Source of the DNA: Rhodobacteraceae bacterium EL53
Lineage (GTDB): Bacteria > Pseudomonadota > Alphaproteobacteria > Rhodobacterales > Rhodobacteraceae
Direction: 5' to 3'
Assembly: GCA_900313015.1 (NCBI GenBank)
Contig: OMPR01000008.1
Coordinates: 1 to 64,000, forward strand
DNA: 64,000 nucleotides
In this document: positions 20,602-30,313 of the stretch, in pieces
How positions within the stretch are numbered: the stretch's first letter is position 1
Layout of the letters: the number at the start of each line of letters is the position of its first letter
Program-made: the position numbers and the translations under genes
The notes under the pieces: model-generated
Told to the model about the DNA's origin: nothing
Seen by the model: only the letters and a program-made list of their open reading frames with translations
The model's database searches: none

Positions 20602-20722
20602 CTTTCTAGGGTCTCCCTGTTGCTGTAAACCGCGACACAAGCGGAGTAAGGCAAGCTTAGAGATCAAACGACGGACTGCACTGCTAGAAGAATATGTGGT
20701 TTATATGGGGGAAATCCCCATA

Positions 20723-21682
20723 TTAGCTCAACGCCGCCAAGTGTTGCCGCAAGTTTTTTCCACGATGCGTTAGGCCAAGTTTTTGGCGAATGTTATTGCG
20801 ATGGAAATCGACCGTGCTGGTGCCGCGTGACAACGTCTTGGCAATTTCTTTTGTACTGCGTCCCTGAGCGATCAGTTGTACGATTTCGGCCTCTGTTGGC
20901 GTCAATTCCACCAAAGCTTGTGCCAACTTGCTGGTGAACGTTGATGTGATATTTTTGAGGTTGGTTTCAACTATATCGAGGTGAACGATTGCACGATCAT
21001 CATCTTCGATCAGTTGGTGCAACCGACCGATATGGGGCAAAACAAGCCCTCTGATCTGTTGCGCGATACGGTCCTCGACTTCGCTTTTCGAATTTTCGAC
21101 ACCTTTCAGCAAGACCCGTAGTGCTGTGTTCGCATCTTCTAGATCTTGGGTCCGTTTCTTGATAATTTCTTCACGCGATTCCAGCTCCTGTTGTAGACAA
21201 GCCTCTGCCTTTCTCCGTTGTTCGATTTCCTCCAGCATGGCCAAGTCGTCTTCGACAATGCGAGAGAACTGACGTAGCCCATTGCGAAATGACATAGCGC
21301 GCTTGTTTCGAAATCGATCCAACATGCAAATGGTCCCAAAAACCGAACCGTCCGGCCATTTTAGGGGCAGCCCGACATAAAAGCTCATCCCGTATTCCAT
21401 GTCAGGGTTGTCGTGCCAATGCGGGTCGTGGGTTGCATCTTCGACGCAAAGCTCGGCGTCATTTTCGAGCACGTCAAAGCAATACAGCTTATCATGAAGC
21501 AGGAAGGATTGCCCTTCAATATAGGGGTTCTCGTTACCGGTACTTTTTACACAAACATTATTGTGTTGATCGCTTGTGTGCATGATCAGCGTGGCGGGCA
21601 CGTCTGCTATTTCAGATATCTGGTCGACCAAATATTGCCACTTCGTAAGTGTCTCAGGCGTGATCTCTGGTCTACTTTCCAT
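20723..21682 (-). CDS. GAF-domain LuxR-type transcriptional regulator
   Basis: A 319-residue cytoplasmic regulator. Residues about 15-155 form a GAF domain (ISEIADVPATLIMHTSD, YCFDVLEND, YVGLPLKWPDGSVFGTICMLD). Residues about 160-210 form a coiled coil rich in Glu, Arg and Gln. The end is a LuxR/GerE helix-turn-helix (ELTPTEAEIVQLIAQGRSTKEIAKTLSRGTSTVDFHRNNIRQKLGL). The architecture suggests a small-molecule or redox sensor that dimerises. ATG 21682 is chosen because GGAG lies 9 bases before it; the open frame runs 38 codons further. No kinase or receiver domain is visible. The likely target is the downstream MBL-fold gene. Confidence 0.82.
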   Translation of the reverse strand: MESRPEITPETLTKWQYLVDQISEIADVPATLIMHTSDQHNNVCVKSTGNENPYIEGQSFLLHDKLYCFDVLENDAELCVEDATHDPHWHDNPDMEYGMSFYVGLPLKWPDGSVFGTICMLDRFRNKRAMSFRNGLRQFSRIVEDDLAMLEEIEQRRKAEACLQQELESREEIIKKRTQDLEDANTALRVLLKGVENSKSEVEDRIAQQIRGLVLPHIGRLHQLIEDDDRAIVHLDIVETNLKNITSTFTSKLAQALVELTPTEAEIVQLIAQGRSTKEIAKTLSRGTSTVDFHRNNIRQKLGLTHRGKNLRQHLAALS

Positions 21683-22202
21683 GATGTCCAGCTCCATCAA
21701 ATATGACGCGTCACAGTCGCTTCGCCGTCTTTCGGGCTGCGGTGTGAATCCTAAAGTGATGAGCGACACTTTGTCCAGTGACACAGCTCTACCCACCCCT
21801 TTGGAAAAATTGAAATGTGCAGTGCTATCTACGAGAATATGTGGCCGCAGCGCGCTTGATGGCTATAAACGGCATTTTCGGAGCCATTCTCACAACTGCC
21901 GCATTTCCGAAATCAGCAAGTAGGGGGCATTTCGGGGATGTCCTGACTGCGTGTAATTCACGGCTGACGGCTGCATCGGACATTCACCTGCCAAAAAACA
22001 GGCGTTGCTTGATACAGCCGCCCGACCTGCACAAAAAGTTTCTAAAACTCTGGAACAGGGACCGTTTCTGAGAACACATGGCACGTGTTTGTTCGCCCTA
22101 ACGCAGCGTGGGTTTCTGATTAAGGGTGCGAACAATCGTTGCTAGGAGCCGGCGAAATATCTGTGTTGGATACGCAGAACGCTCGACCACATAGTTCCTG
22201 TC
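21683..22202. other. Intergenic stretch
   Basis: About 520 bases without a supported gene. It contains the promoter of the GAF-LuxR gene and the 3 prime flank of the fructokinase gene. GTGTC occurs twice in the minus-strand stretch GTGTCACTGGACAAAGTGTC (21762-21781), a possible site of unknown use. Confidence 0.45.
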
Positions 22203-23129
22203 TCAAACTTCTTCGCGCCAAGGTGGGTTTGCGCCAGCTCGGCCGACGTTGATCGCTGCTACTCGTGTACCGAAGCCTATTGCTTCTGCGATGTTTTTTT
22301 CTGAAGCCGAATGAATAGCGGTTTTAGTAAGAAGGCCTGCTTCAGACAGGTTTGCAAGCACGCCAGCATTGAACGTATCCCCCGCGCCAACCGTGTCAAC
22401 AACATCGGCAGCCTGACTGGCGGCAAAGACTGAGCGCCCATCCGGCAACCATGCATGCGCCCCGGATTGACCCCGTGTTAAGATGACAATTGAAGGGCCA
22501 AGCCTATGTAATTGAGCTACTTTTTCTTCTTGAGCATCCGTACTTGGAACGATCCAGTTTAAGTCCTCGTCGGAGACTTTCACAATGTCTGCTAACCTGA
22601 CCATCCGTTCAATGCGGTCCCGAAAGCTTGGTTCGTCTGTGATGAAATTGGGCCGGATGTTGGGATCAACCATCACAATATGGTTGCGCGCGTGGGTTTC
22701 AGCAAATTCTCTGTATGTGTCGGCACCCGGCCCACAAGCGAGGCTGATACCGCCGAAATACAAAGCGGAAACATCGTCTATTGTGTTGGGCATATCATCG
22801 GGTGCTATCATCCGCCCAGCCGAGTTTTCGTCAAAGAACGAATACGATGCGTGACCATCGGATAATTTGACAAATGCCAACGTCGATGGGCGATCTGATC
22901 GAATTACATTCCGGGTATCGACATTGCTTGCTCTCAAATCAGCCATAAGCTGGTGTCCGAACATATCGGTCGAAATACCGCTAAGCAGGCCAGTTCGACA
23001 CCCCAGCCGCCCAAGGCCAATCGCAGTATTAAAGATCGCACCACCTGATCGAGGTACATACCCATCCGACCCTAGCAGGGTTTGTTCGGATATCATATCG
23101 ATGAGAGCTTCTCCGCAGCACAGGATCAT
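22203..23129 (-). CDS. Fructokinase (PfkB family)
   Basis: A 308-residue sugar kinase of the ribokinase/PfkB family. The N terminus MILCCGEALIDM, the SGGAIFNTAIGLGRLG substrate block and the catalytic anion hole VDTVGAGDTFNAG near residue 245 are all intact. As the last gene of an operon with a polyol dehydrogenase, it most likely phosphorylates the fructose formed from mannitol or sorbitol to fructose 6-phosphate. A GAGGA ribosome site precedes ATG 23129, and the gap to the dehydrogenase gene is 68 bases. Confidence 0.87.
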   Translation of the reverse strand: MILCCGEALIDMISEQTLLGSDGYVPRSGGAIFNTAIGLGRLGCRTGLLSGISTDMFGHQLMADLRASNVDTRNVIRSDRPSTLAFVKLSDGHASYSFFDENSAGRMIAPDDMPNTIDDVSALYFGGISLACGPGADTYREFAETHARNHIVMVDPNIRPNFITDEPSFRDRIERMVRLADIVKVSDEDLNWIVPSTDAQEEKVAQLHRLGPSIVILTRGQSGAHAWLPDGRSVFAASQAADVVDTVGAGDTFNAGVLANLSEAGLLTKTAIHSASEKNIAEAIGFGTRVAAINVGRAGANPPWREEV

Positions 23130-23197
23130 AGGATTTCCTCAATGAGCAAATTTGTGGGGTTTTTTTGCACACATGGTGGTACTATTTGTTGTTCGTG

Positions 23198-24664
23198 TTA
23201 GGGCGTCAGATAGGATGCGATTGCAACTTCCATGCCGTCGTCCCAAATCATACTAAGCCACTTTACAAAGCAATCTGCGAACTGCGGTTCATCTGCTAGA
23301 TCCCCATAAAACTGACGCATCTCAAGCCATGCACGTGGATTTCCTCGGGCCTCTCGGGCTTTTGCATTCAATTCGACCCAATGTGGATCATTGGGTTCAA
23401 TTTCACTGCCATCTTCACGAGTGCCTTCGCACATTCGCGCCCAAGCCGCTTCAACCAAGGCAAGCCCCTCGACTTCGATCCCTTTTGCCAATCCGTCCCT
23501 GATCGATGGGATGATAAAACCCGGATGACGCGACGACCCATCAAAGGCCACGCGGCGCGTAGTATCAACGATTTTCGGGTTCGAGAACCGGTGGCGGATC
23601 AGCGTGACGTAGCCCTGGGTGGTCATATCCGAAACTGGCTTGATCAACGGGGCGATTTCATTCTCGGCGACTTTGGTGAACAGCCGACGGATCAGATCGT
23701 GCTCCATACAATCTGCAATCGTCTTGATGGAAAGCACCTCGCCTGGCACCGAAATCACCTGATGCCCCCCGTTTAAAATGCGAATTTTCATGGCCTCATA
23801 TCCATGAACATTGTCGGTGAATGTTGCGCCGACGTTGTCCCAGTCGGGCCGTCCAGCACAAAAGTCGTCTTCGATCACCCATTGGCGAAAGTTTTCGTGG
23901 GTCACCGGGGCCTGATCGTCAATGCCCAACTGCTGCGCCAACGCCAATTCACTGGGGCCGGTTGCCGGCACGATGCTGTCGACCATCGAGTTGGGAAAGC
24001 TGCACATGGTGTCGATCCAGTCTGCCAGTGCCGGGTCCGATAACCGCGCCAAAGACACAACCGTTTGTCGCAGCACATCCCCATTGCCTTGTAAGTTGTC
24101 GCAGCATTGGCAGGTGAACGGACCGATCCCGTTTTCGCGGCGCAGACGTAGGGCCGCGACAATCGCACCGAACGCAGTTCTTGGTATATCAGGATTGTTG
24201 CTGTCATGGGCAATGTCTGGGTGGGTTGGATCAAATCCCTTTGTAGCGGGATCAATGAAATACCCTCCCTCAGTCACCGTCATTGCAACAATGCGGATAT
24301 CGGGTTGGGCCATCCGTTCGATCAAGGGCCGGTTCCCGTCTTCAATTGGCAGGTAATCTATCATCGACCCGATCACTTCGGCAGACGAACACGAAGGGGC
24401 CAGCTCAATCAAAGTTGTCAGACAGTCCTGCGCCAACAGCTTTTCCCGCATGGTGCTGTCATACGGTCGAATGCCAGCTCCAATGATCGCCCAATCAAGC
24501 GCCTCGCCCTGTTGCATCAGGCGATGCAGATACCATGCTTGATGGGCGCGATGGAAATTACCAAGGCCAATGTGAACAATGCCCGGTTTCAGCTGTGCGC
24601 GATCATAATCGGGGCGCAAGACACCTTCAGGCAGTTCACTTAGTGTTGCATCGCGCAGTTTCAT
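23198..24664 (-). CDS. mtlK: Mannitol 2-dehydrogenase (long-chain polyol dehydrogenase)
   Basis: A 488-residue NAD-dependent polyol dehydrogenase that oxidises D-mannitol (or a related polyol) to D-fructose. The N-terminal Rossmann part has [19 protein letters not shown]. The catalytic signature KxxxxNxxH appears as KIRILNGGH near residue 295, and [10 protein letters not shown] is another family block. Length is as expected. Its ATG overlaps the stop of the ABC ATPase gene by 4 bases, tying it to uptake. Mannitol, sorbitol and arabitol cannot be told apart from sequence alone. Confidence 0.9.
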   Translation of the reverse strand: MKLRDATLSELPEGVLRPDYDRAQLKPGIVHIGLGNFHRAHQAWYLHRLMQQGEALDWAIIGAGIRPYDSTMREKLLAQDCLTTLIELAPSCSSAEVIGSMIDYLPIEDGNRPLIERMAQPDIRIVAMTVTEGGYFIDPATKGFDPTHPDIAHDSNNPDIPRTAFGAIVAALRLRRENGIGPFTCQCCDNLQGNGDVLRQTVVSLARLSDPALADWIDTMCSFPNSMVDSIVPATGPSELALAQQLGIDDQAPVTHENFRQWVIEDDFCAGRPDWDNVGATFTDNVHGYEAMKIRILNGGHQVISVPGEVLSIKTIADCMEHDLIRRLFTKVAENEIAPLIKPVSDMTTQGYVTLIRHRFSNPKIVDTTRRVAFDGSSRHPGFIIPSIRDGLAKGIEVEGLALVEAAWARMCEGTREDGSEIEPNDPHWVELNAKAREARGNPRAWLEMRQFYGDLADEPQFADCFVKWLSMIWDDGMEVAIASYLTP

Positions 24665-25665
24665 TCGATCCGTTGTCCCTGAACGTCGAACTTATGGATC
24701 TGATCCGCTCGCGGTGTCAGGTAGATCTTATCCCCGTGTTTCACCGAGATATCCCCGGTGATGCGTACCGTGAACATGTCTGCCAATCCGGTGTCATTGA
24801 CATGGATAAACGTATCAGAACCCAGATGTTCAGCGACCCCGACGCGGCCTTCCCAAGTGCCTGCGGTCATGCTGACATCGGTGTGCTCTGGCCGGATGCC
24901 GATAGTATGCGCGCCATTCTTTTCCGCTTCTGGCCCAGAAAAGATATTCATCTTTGGCGAGCCGATGAAACCTGCCACGAACACGTTCTGGGGTTTGTGA
25001 TAAAGGTCCAGTGGTGATCCGACTTGCTCGATCCTGCCCGCCTGAAGCACCACGATCTTGTTGGCCATTGTCATCGCTTCAACCTGATCATGCGTCACAT
25101 AGATCATGGTTGTTCGCATTCGTTCGTGCATTTCGCTGATTTCAAGCCGCATGCCGACGCGCAAAGCCGCATCAAGGTTCGACAAAGGTTCGTCAAACAA
25201 GAAAGCAGAAGGATCACGTACAATGGCCCGACCAATGGCCACCCGCTGACGCTGTCCACCGGAAAGCTGGCCCGGCTTGCGGTCCAGATAATCCATCAGG
25301 TTCAACGACTGCGCCGCTGTTTCAACGCGCTTGTCGATTTCAGTCTGCTGCATTTTCTCCATTCGAAGGGGAAAGCCAATATTTTTGCGCACAGTCATAT
25401 GCGGGTAAAGCGCATATGATTGAAACACCATGGCCAAGCCCCGTTTCGAGGGCGAGACCTCAGTCACGTCTTCTCCGTCAATTTCGATGGCGCCAGAGGT
25501 CAAATCCTCAAGTCCGGCAATCATGCGCAGCAGTGTGGATTTACCGCAGCCTGACGGGCCGACGAACACTGTAAACTCGCCGTCTTCTATGGTCAGGTCC
25601 AGCGGTGGAATGACCTCTACATCGCCAAAGGTTTTGGACACCTGATCAAGTACTATACGTCCCAT
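24661..25665 (-). CDS. Polyol ABC transporter, ATP-binding subunit (MalK/SmoK type)
   Basis: A 334-residue CUT1-type ATPase. Walker A is GPSGCGKST near residues 37-45, the signature is [14 protein letters not shown], Walker [12 protein letters not shown] and the H-loop YVTHDQVEA. The C-terminal third is the OB-fold regulatory domain ([11 protein letters not shown]). It powers the permease pair encoded directly upstream. It overlaps the polyol dehydrogenase start and is 10 bases from the preceding permease gene. Confidence 0.92.
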   Translation of the reverse strand: MGRIVLDQVSKTFGDVEVIPPLDLTIEDGEFTVFVGPSGCGKSTLLRMIAGLEDLTSGAIEIDGEDVTEVSPSKRGLAMVFQSYALYPHMTVRKNIGFPLRMEKMQQTEIDKRVETAAQSLNLMDYLDRKPGQLSGGQRQRVAIGRAIVRDPSAFLFDEPLSNLDAALRVGMRLEISEMHERMRTTMIYVTHDQVEAMTMANKIVVLQAGRIEQVGSPLDLYHKPQNVFVAGFIGSPKMNIFSGPEAEKNGAHTIGIRPEHTDVSMTAGTWEGRVGVAEHLGSDTFIHVNDTGLADMFTVRITGDISVKHGDKIYLTPRADQIHKFDVQGQRIE

Positions 25666-25675
25666 GATCTTACCC

Positions 25676-26509
25676 TTATTTCACTGCGCCGAAGGTCAAG
25701 CCTTGGACAAGTTGTTTCTGACAGAACCACCCAAGGATAACGATCGGTCCGACGGCGGCCGTTGAGACGGCCGATAGCCGCCCGAAAAACAGGCCTTCTG
25801 GTGCCCGATTACCTTCGATGAGTTTGGAGAGTGTTGCCGCGTCGATGGTGGTAAGGCGGACGGTCCAATAAGCTTCGTTCCAACAAAATATGAAAACCAA
25901 CAGAGCGGTTGAAGCGATACCGCCCCAGGCAAGAGGAATAAGGATCTCTTTGATCTCACCCCAAGTGTTGACGCCGTCCATCTTGCCCGCTTCGATGATA
26001 TCCTTTGGGATCTCTTTGAAGTAGGTGAACAGCATCCAGATTGCGATTGGCAGGTTTATCAGGCTCAATACGGTAATGATCAGAATATGCGTGTCATAAA
26101 GCCCAATGCCTTTGGCGAGAAATATCATCGGATAAAGCACTGCTGCCGCCGGAAGCATCTTGGTCGACAACATCCACATCAGAACGTCTTTGGTTGCTCG
26201 GCTTGGGTTGAATGCCATTGCATAAGCAGCTGGAACGCCGACAAAAAGTGTAAAGATGGTCGCCGAAACCGCGGTAATAATCGAATTTCGAGCAAACCGC
26301 CAATAGTCGTAATTGTCAGTCATGTTCAGATAGTTATCAAGCGTCGGGGAAAAAAAGATCAGATGCTCGGGTTTCACCGCGTCGGCGTCCGTTTTGAAAC
26401 TCGTCACAACCATCCAAAAGATAGGAAAGAAGAAGAGCAGGCCGATACCCCAAGCCAAAACCGGTCGCCCATAAGTGCTAAATTTAGAGGATTGCGCTAC
26501 GATTGCCAT
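25676..26509 (-). CDS. Polyol ABC transporter permease (MalG/SmoG type)
   Basis: A 277-residue inner-membrane permease with six predicted helices. The EAA loop that docks to the ATPase is [22 protein letters not shown] near residue 175. The N terminus has the [16 protein letters not shown] segment typical of the second CUT1 permease. It pairs with the permease at 26521 and lies 11 bases downstream of it. Confidence 0.9.
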   Translation of the reverse strand: MAIVAQSSKFSTYGRPVLAWGIGLLFFFPIFWMVVTSFKTDADAVKPEHLIFFSPTLDNYLNMTDNYDYWRFARNSIITAVSATIFTLFVGVPAAYAMAFNPSRATKDVLMWMLSTKMLPAAAVLYPMIFLAKGIGLYDTHILIITVLSLINLPIAIWMLFTYFKEIPKDIIEAGKMDGVNTWGEIKEILIPLAWGGIASTALLVFIFCWNEAYWTVRLTTIDAATLSKLIEGNRAPEGLFFGRLSAVSTAAVGPIVILGWFCQKQLVQGLTFGAVK

Positions 26510-26520
26510 GATTTTATCCC

Positions 26521-27459
26521 CTATTCCATCAAGGTCTTGCCGACCATACGAAGCAAAAATATGGCTACGATGTTGGCAAGGATAACAGCGAAGATGCCCG
26601 TGGCACTGGCTGCACCGATGTTGTTATTGGCAAATTCACCAATCAAATAGGGCAAGTTTTTGTTGCCGTTGCCCCGGCTCACAATTTCGATTTCCGCGTA
26701 AAGTGACAGGTGGAAAATCGCCTGGATCATTACCACAATCGCAATTGGTCGACCCAGATGCGGCAAAGTTAAAAAGCGGAACTGAGACCACGTGTTCGCG
26801 CCATCCAAAACAGCCGCTTCTTTCTGTTGCTGATCTTCGGATTGAAGCGAGGTCATGAAAATGAGGACGGCAAAGGGTGTCCATTGCCACGTCACCATCA
26901 TGATCACAGCGATGGCCGATGTTTGTGTCGCGCGGAATGAAATCGGTTCGAATTCTGGCCAGAGTGAAAAGAACGCCCCCAAAATGGGTATTTGTCTGAG
27001 GCCATCGAGAACGTCATTTATCCCGGCGATGGCGATCCCCTGCAAACCCAGTACAGGATCAAGGATCATGTTGATCCAGAGAACAGCATTGACCGCAGGC
27101 ATGACAAAGAAGGGTGAGATCAGCAATACACGTACAATTCCCTGTCCCGGAAAAGTCTTGTTGATCAGCACCGCAATCAAGATGCCCAGAATTACAGTCA
27201 GGAACAATATGCTGCACACAATGAACAGGCTGTTCTGGATGGCGAGAAAGAAGTCTTTGGATTTCAGAACAAATTCATAGTTGCCGAAACCGCGCCAGTT
27301 GCTCGGGCTTGGTGACGTCCATTCCGGGCGGCGCAGGTTGTTCAGCACATACCGAATGAAAGAGAAGTATAAAGTCATCCCAAGTGGGATCAGCATCCAA
27401 ACTAAGAGCAGCAGTACCGCAGGTGTTTGAAGAAGCCGAGGAAGCTTTCTGTCAGACAT
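26521..27459 (-). CDS. Polyol ABC transporter permease (MalF/SmoF type)
   Basis: A 312-residue inner-membrane permease with six helices and the EAA loop KEAAVLDGANTWSQFRFLTLP near residue 235. It begins MSDRKLPRLLQTPAVLLLL. A GGGAGG site precedes ATG 27459. The 166 bases between the binding-protein gene and this gene hold a stable hairpin, which probably keeps permease levels below binding-protein levels. Confidence 0.9.
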   Translation of the reverse strand: MSDRKLPRLLQTPAVLLLLVWMLIPLGMTLYFSFIRYVLNNLRRPEWTSPSPSNWRGFGNYEFVLKSKDFFLAIQNSLFIVCSILFLTVILGILIAVLINKTFPGQGIVRVLLISPFFVMPAVNAVLWINMILDPVLGLQGIAIAGINDVLDGLRQIPILGAFFSLWPEFEPISFRATQTSAIAVIMMVTWQWTPFAVLIFMTSLQSEDQQQKEAAVLDGANTWSQFRFLTLPHLGRPIAIVVMIQAIFHLSLYAEIEIVSRGNGNKNLPYLIGEFANNNIGAASATGIFAVILANIVAIFLLRMVGKTLME

Positions 27460-27586
27460 AAATCTTTCCTCCCAGCAAAACGTTAAGTGCGCGTTGCTCG
27501 TGACTTATTTGTTGCGAATTTCTGAATCTAAGTGTCGCTAGGTTGGCTATACATTACAAGCGACGGGGTAGGGGGACGGGGTAGGG

Positions 27587-27615
27587 GAGAGGGCTTGATC
27601 GAACCAAGCCCTCTC
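27587..27615 (-). other. Stem-loop between binding-protein and permease genes
   Basis: GAGAGGGCTTG (27587-27597) pairs perfectly with CAAGCCCTCTC (27605-27615), an 11-bp stem with a 7-base loop, only 10 bases after the binding-protein stop. In the direction of transcription the following bases are C-rich with no T run. It therefore looks like an mRNA 3 prime stabiliser or partial attenuator, a common device for raising binding-protein yield. Confidence 0.65.
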
Positions 27616-27625
27616 TTTTGTGCGA

Positions 27626-28912
27626 TTACTCGTAGTAGCCAGCCTCGCGCATGATCGCATCAGCTGCTTCTTGCGATGCAGCAAGAGCGTCTTCAACCGA
27701 CTTAGCACCAGACAAAGCGGCTGCCATTTCCTGTGCAACTGCCGAGCCTACTTCCGGGAATTCTGGGATCGCTGCAAACTGAACACCAACGTAAGGTTTC
27801 AGATCAGTTGAACCCGGTGCGGCGCTTTCGATCGCAGCCAGTTCAGCTGCTGCAAAGCTTGCCGCGGCCTGAAACTCAGGGATCGCATAGGTTGACGCGC
27901 GCTGACCCGTGGGAACAGAGCCCCAGCCAAACTCAGCGTGGTTGCCTACGGCCTGAACGTAGTCTTTCGACGTTGCCCATTCGATGAAATCTGCAGCCGC
28001 TTCGGCGTTCGGAGAACCAGCGGGAATTGCCATTGCCCATGCCCAAAGCCAATTCGCCCCAACTGGGTTACCGGCGTTCGGCGATTGAGCGTATGCAACA
28101 CCGTCAACTTCAAGGAACGACGCTGCAATGGTTGCATCAATCCACAAGCCACACTTACCTTCGTTATACAGCGCGAGGATTTCGTTGAACGAGTTTCCTT
28201 CAGAACCCGGAGGGCCATAGTTGCCCAAAAGGTCAACATAGAAGTTAATGGCTGCGTTCCATTCCGGGCTGTCCAGCTGCGGATGTCCGTCCGCGTCAAA
28301 CCATGCGCCACCAAAGGAGTTCACAACTGTGGTGATAAACGCCATGTTGTCACCCCAGCCGGGCTTGCCGCGCAGACATGCACCATAAACGCCGTTGTCC
28401 GGGTCGTGGATCGCAGAGGCGGCTGCCTTGACGTTGTCCCAGCTGTCGTTGTCAGCGATGGTCACGCCAGCTGCGTCGGTCAGGTCTTTGCGGTACATCA
28501 CCATCGACGATTCACCATAAAATGGCGCGGCATAGAGTGTGCCTTCGTGTGACAGGCCATTGCGCATCGCGGGCAGGATATCATCCACATCGTAGTCAGC
28601 GCTAAAATTCAGCGGCTCGATCCATCCTGCTGCACCCCAAATGGGTGCCTCCTGCATACCGATGTTGATGACATCGTACTGACCACCACCCGTCGCGGTG
28701 TCAGATGTAACTTGTTCGCGTAAAACGCCTTCTTCCAGAGATACCCAGTTTAATTCGACACCAGTTTCATCCGTATACGCCTTTGCAACCGTTTGCATGT
28801 TGATCATGTGGCCGTTGTTCACGATCGCGATTGTGAGGCTTTCAGCGGTCGCGGCAGAGCCCGACATAAGAGCAATAGCGCTAGCTGCGCAAAGTGCTTT
28901 CTTAAAAGACAT
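27626..28912 (-). CDS. Polyol ABC transporter periplasmic binding protein
   Basis: A 428-residue CUT1-type solute-binding protein. It begins with a Sec signal peptide (MSFKKALCAASAIALMSG, cleavage near ATAES). The mature protein has the family 1 extracellular-binding fold, with GGGQYDVINIGMQEAPIWG and the ASKDYVQAVG segment. The open frame has 14 extra codons; ATG 28912 is chosen for the AGGA site just upstream and for a normal signal peptide. It would bind mannitol, sorbitol or a similar polyol in the periplasm. It is the first gene after the operators at 28950-28998. Confidence 0.9.
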   Translation of the reverse strand: MSFKKALCAASAIALMSGSAATAESLTIAIVNNGHMINMQTVAKAYTDETGVELNWVSLEEGVLREQVTSDTATGGGQYDVINIGMQEAPIWGAAGWIEPLNFSADYDVDDILPAMRNGLSHEGTLYAAPFYGESSMVMYRKDLTDAAGVTIADNDSWDNVKAAASAIHDPDNGVYGACLRGKPGWGDNMAFITTVVNSFGGAWFDADGHPQLDSPEWNAAINFYVDLLGNYGPPGSEGNSFNEILALYNEGKCGLWIDATIAASFLEVDGVAYAQSPNAGNPVGANWLWAWAMAIPAGSPNAEAAADFIEWATSKDYVQAVGNHAEFGWGSVPTGQRASTYAIPEFQAAASFAAAELAAIESAAPGSTDLKPYVGVQFAAIPEFPEVGSAVAQEMAAALSGAKSVEDALAASQEAADAIMREAGYYE

Positions 28913-28949
28913 CCGATTCCTCCCTAGATTGGATGTGGTGTGTAACGCT

Positions 28950-28965
28950 AGCAATCATGATTGCT
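28950..28965. promoter_or_regulatory. Perfect 16-bp palindrome in the polyol operon promoter
   Basis: AGCAATCATGATTGCT is a perfect dyad 38 bases before the binding-protein start. It differs in sequence from the LacI-like site and lies 32 bp away centre to centre, about three helical turns, so a second regulator or a looped complex is possible. Confidence 0.5.
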
Positions 28966-28980
28966 TCGCGTCAATCAAAT

Positions 28981-28998
28981 TATTTACGCGCGTAAATA
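28981..28998. promoter_or_regulatory. LacI-family operator of the polyol operon
   Basis: TATTTACGCGCGTAAATA is an 18-bp perfect palindrome with the central CG step typical of LacI/GalR-family operators. It lies between the lacI-type gene and the transporter genes. A related site at 30136-30153 precedes the regulator gene itself, supporting its use by that regulator. Confidence 0.75.
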
Positions 28999-29028
28999 TA
29001 TAAAAATTCCCACCATGCTTTCATGACC

Positions 29029-30060
29029 TTATGCAGAGCCACGCATCTCCAATCTGCCCTCAAATAACGTTTCCTCGCGCGTCTTCATGCACTCTTTGGA
29101 TTGGATCAGCGATAAAATCGTCTCAACACTTCTTGCGGCGATCGCATCATAATCCTGCGAGACGGTAGTCAGACTGGGGCAGGTAAACCGCGAGAAAGGG
29201 TGATCGTCGTGTCCCGCGATCCTAAGTGAAGCACCCGCATCCAAACCAACCTTGATACCGTTCTCAAATGCCGCAGACAGCAAACCGATTGCGAGCCTGT
29301 CGTTTGAGCACAATATCGTATTTGTGGGCAATTTCTGGCGCGTCAGAATCCGCCTGCCTTCGCGAAAGCCGATTTCTTCAAAATTCCAACCCTGCCCATC
29401 AACTTGGATCAAATGCGGCTCATGCCCCAATCTCTCCATCGCGGCTATATAGGCCGAGCGTCGTTTGTAGGCATTTGGATTTATCGGCGTCTTCAACTCG
29501 AAAAACAGCGGCGGCTCTCCGGAACGGCATAAATAGTCGACAATCAAGCTGATACTTTGATTGTTGTCGGAGCCAAAGAACGCCTCGCCGACCTTTTCGA
29601 GGTTGGCGTCGAATAGTACCGTAGGAACTTCATTGGCGAACGCCGCGACCTGTTCAACAAGCGATGCTCGGCCGAGAGGCGCCAACAACACACCCGCTGG
29701 CTTAATGGAACGAAGGCTCTCAAGGTTGGAAATCTCTTGTTCCGGTCCGCCATGGGAGCTGAGCAATAATGGATTGAAACCCGCTTTGACGATAAGCCCC
29801 TCAATCGTTCGTGCAATTCCGGCAAAAAACGGGTCAGTTAAATTGGGGACCACGAGCCCGATATTCTTGGTCTGACGTCGGTTCTGATTGACGGCATAAA
29901 CGTTTGGCCGATAGTCATGTTTCTTTAACGCAGTTTCAATTTTCTCACGCGTGGATTTACGAACACTTTCCGGATCGTTGAAATACTTTGAAAGGGTCGG
30001 ACGGGAAATTCCGCTAACTGTAGCGAAATCCTCCATATTTTTGATTTTTGGATCGCTCAT
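29029..30060 (-). CDS. LacI-family repressor of the polyol operon
   Basis: A 343-residue repressor. The N-terminal helix-turn-helix is MEDFATVSGISRPTLSKYFNDPESV, with a hinge helix at REKIETALKKHDYRPN. The rest is a periplasmic-binding-protein-like sensor domain (NIGLVVPNLTDPFFAGIARTIEG, FDANLEKVGEAFFGSDN). The gene directly precedes the transporter genes on the same strand, with 116 bases carrying two palindromes. It should release DNA when the imported polyol or a derivative binds. A variant operator lies about 80 bases before its own start, suggesting autoregulation. Confidence 0.88.
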   Translation of the reverse strand: MSDPKIKNMEDFATVSGISRPTLSKYFNDPESVRKSTREKIETALKKHDYRPNVYAVNQNRRQTKNIGLVVPNLTDPFFAGIARTIEGLIVKAGFNPLLLSSHGGPEQEISNLESLRSIKPAGVLLAPLGRASLVEQVAAFANEVPTVLFDANLEKVGEAFFGSDNNQSISLIVDYLCRSGEPPLFFELKTPINPNAYKRRSAYIAAMERLGHEPHLIQVDGQGWNFEEIGFREGRRILTRQKLPTNTILCSNDRLAIGLLSAAFENGIKVGLDAGASLRIAGHDDHPFSRFTCPSLTTVSQDYDAIAARSVETILSLIQSKECMKTREETLFEGRLEMRGSA

Positions 30061-30135
30061 TAGCGAAAACTTCCGTTGGAGCTATGGTATTTCTGGTTTG
30101 AATTTGCTCGAAAAAACAGAGCATGTAAAGATTTA

Positions 30136-30153
30136 AGTTATCGCGCGTAAACT
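30136..30153. promoter_or_regulatory. Second LacI-type operator, before the repressor gene
   Basis: AGTTATCGCGCGTAAACT has dyad symmetry in its outer AGTT/AACT and inner CGCGCG bases, with two mismatched positions per half. It shares CGCGCGTAAA with the perfect site at 28981-28998. Its place 76 bases before the repressor start suits autoregulation. Confidence 0.5.
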
Positions 30154-30313
30154 CTTTATTTTTTGCTGCTACCGCCGAAACAAGATCTGCTAAAGCGATG
30201 GGTGATAGCCATCAACACTCTCTGGTTTGCATAAAATGACAGTGCGAGCAGACCTCTTCACTCGATCGCATTGCAAAACACCTTCTAGCTCTCTTCTCCG
30301 CGATCGCCGTTTC

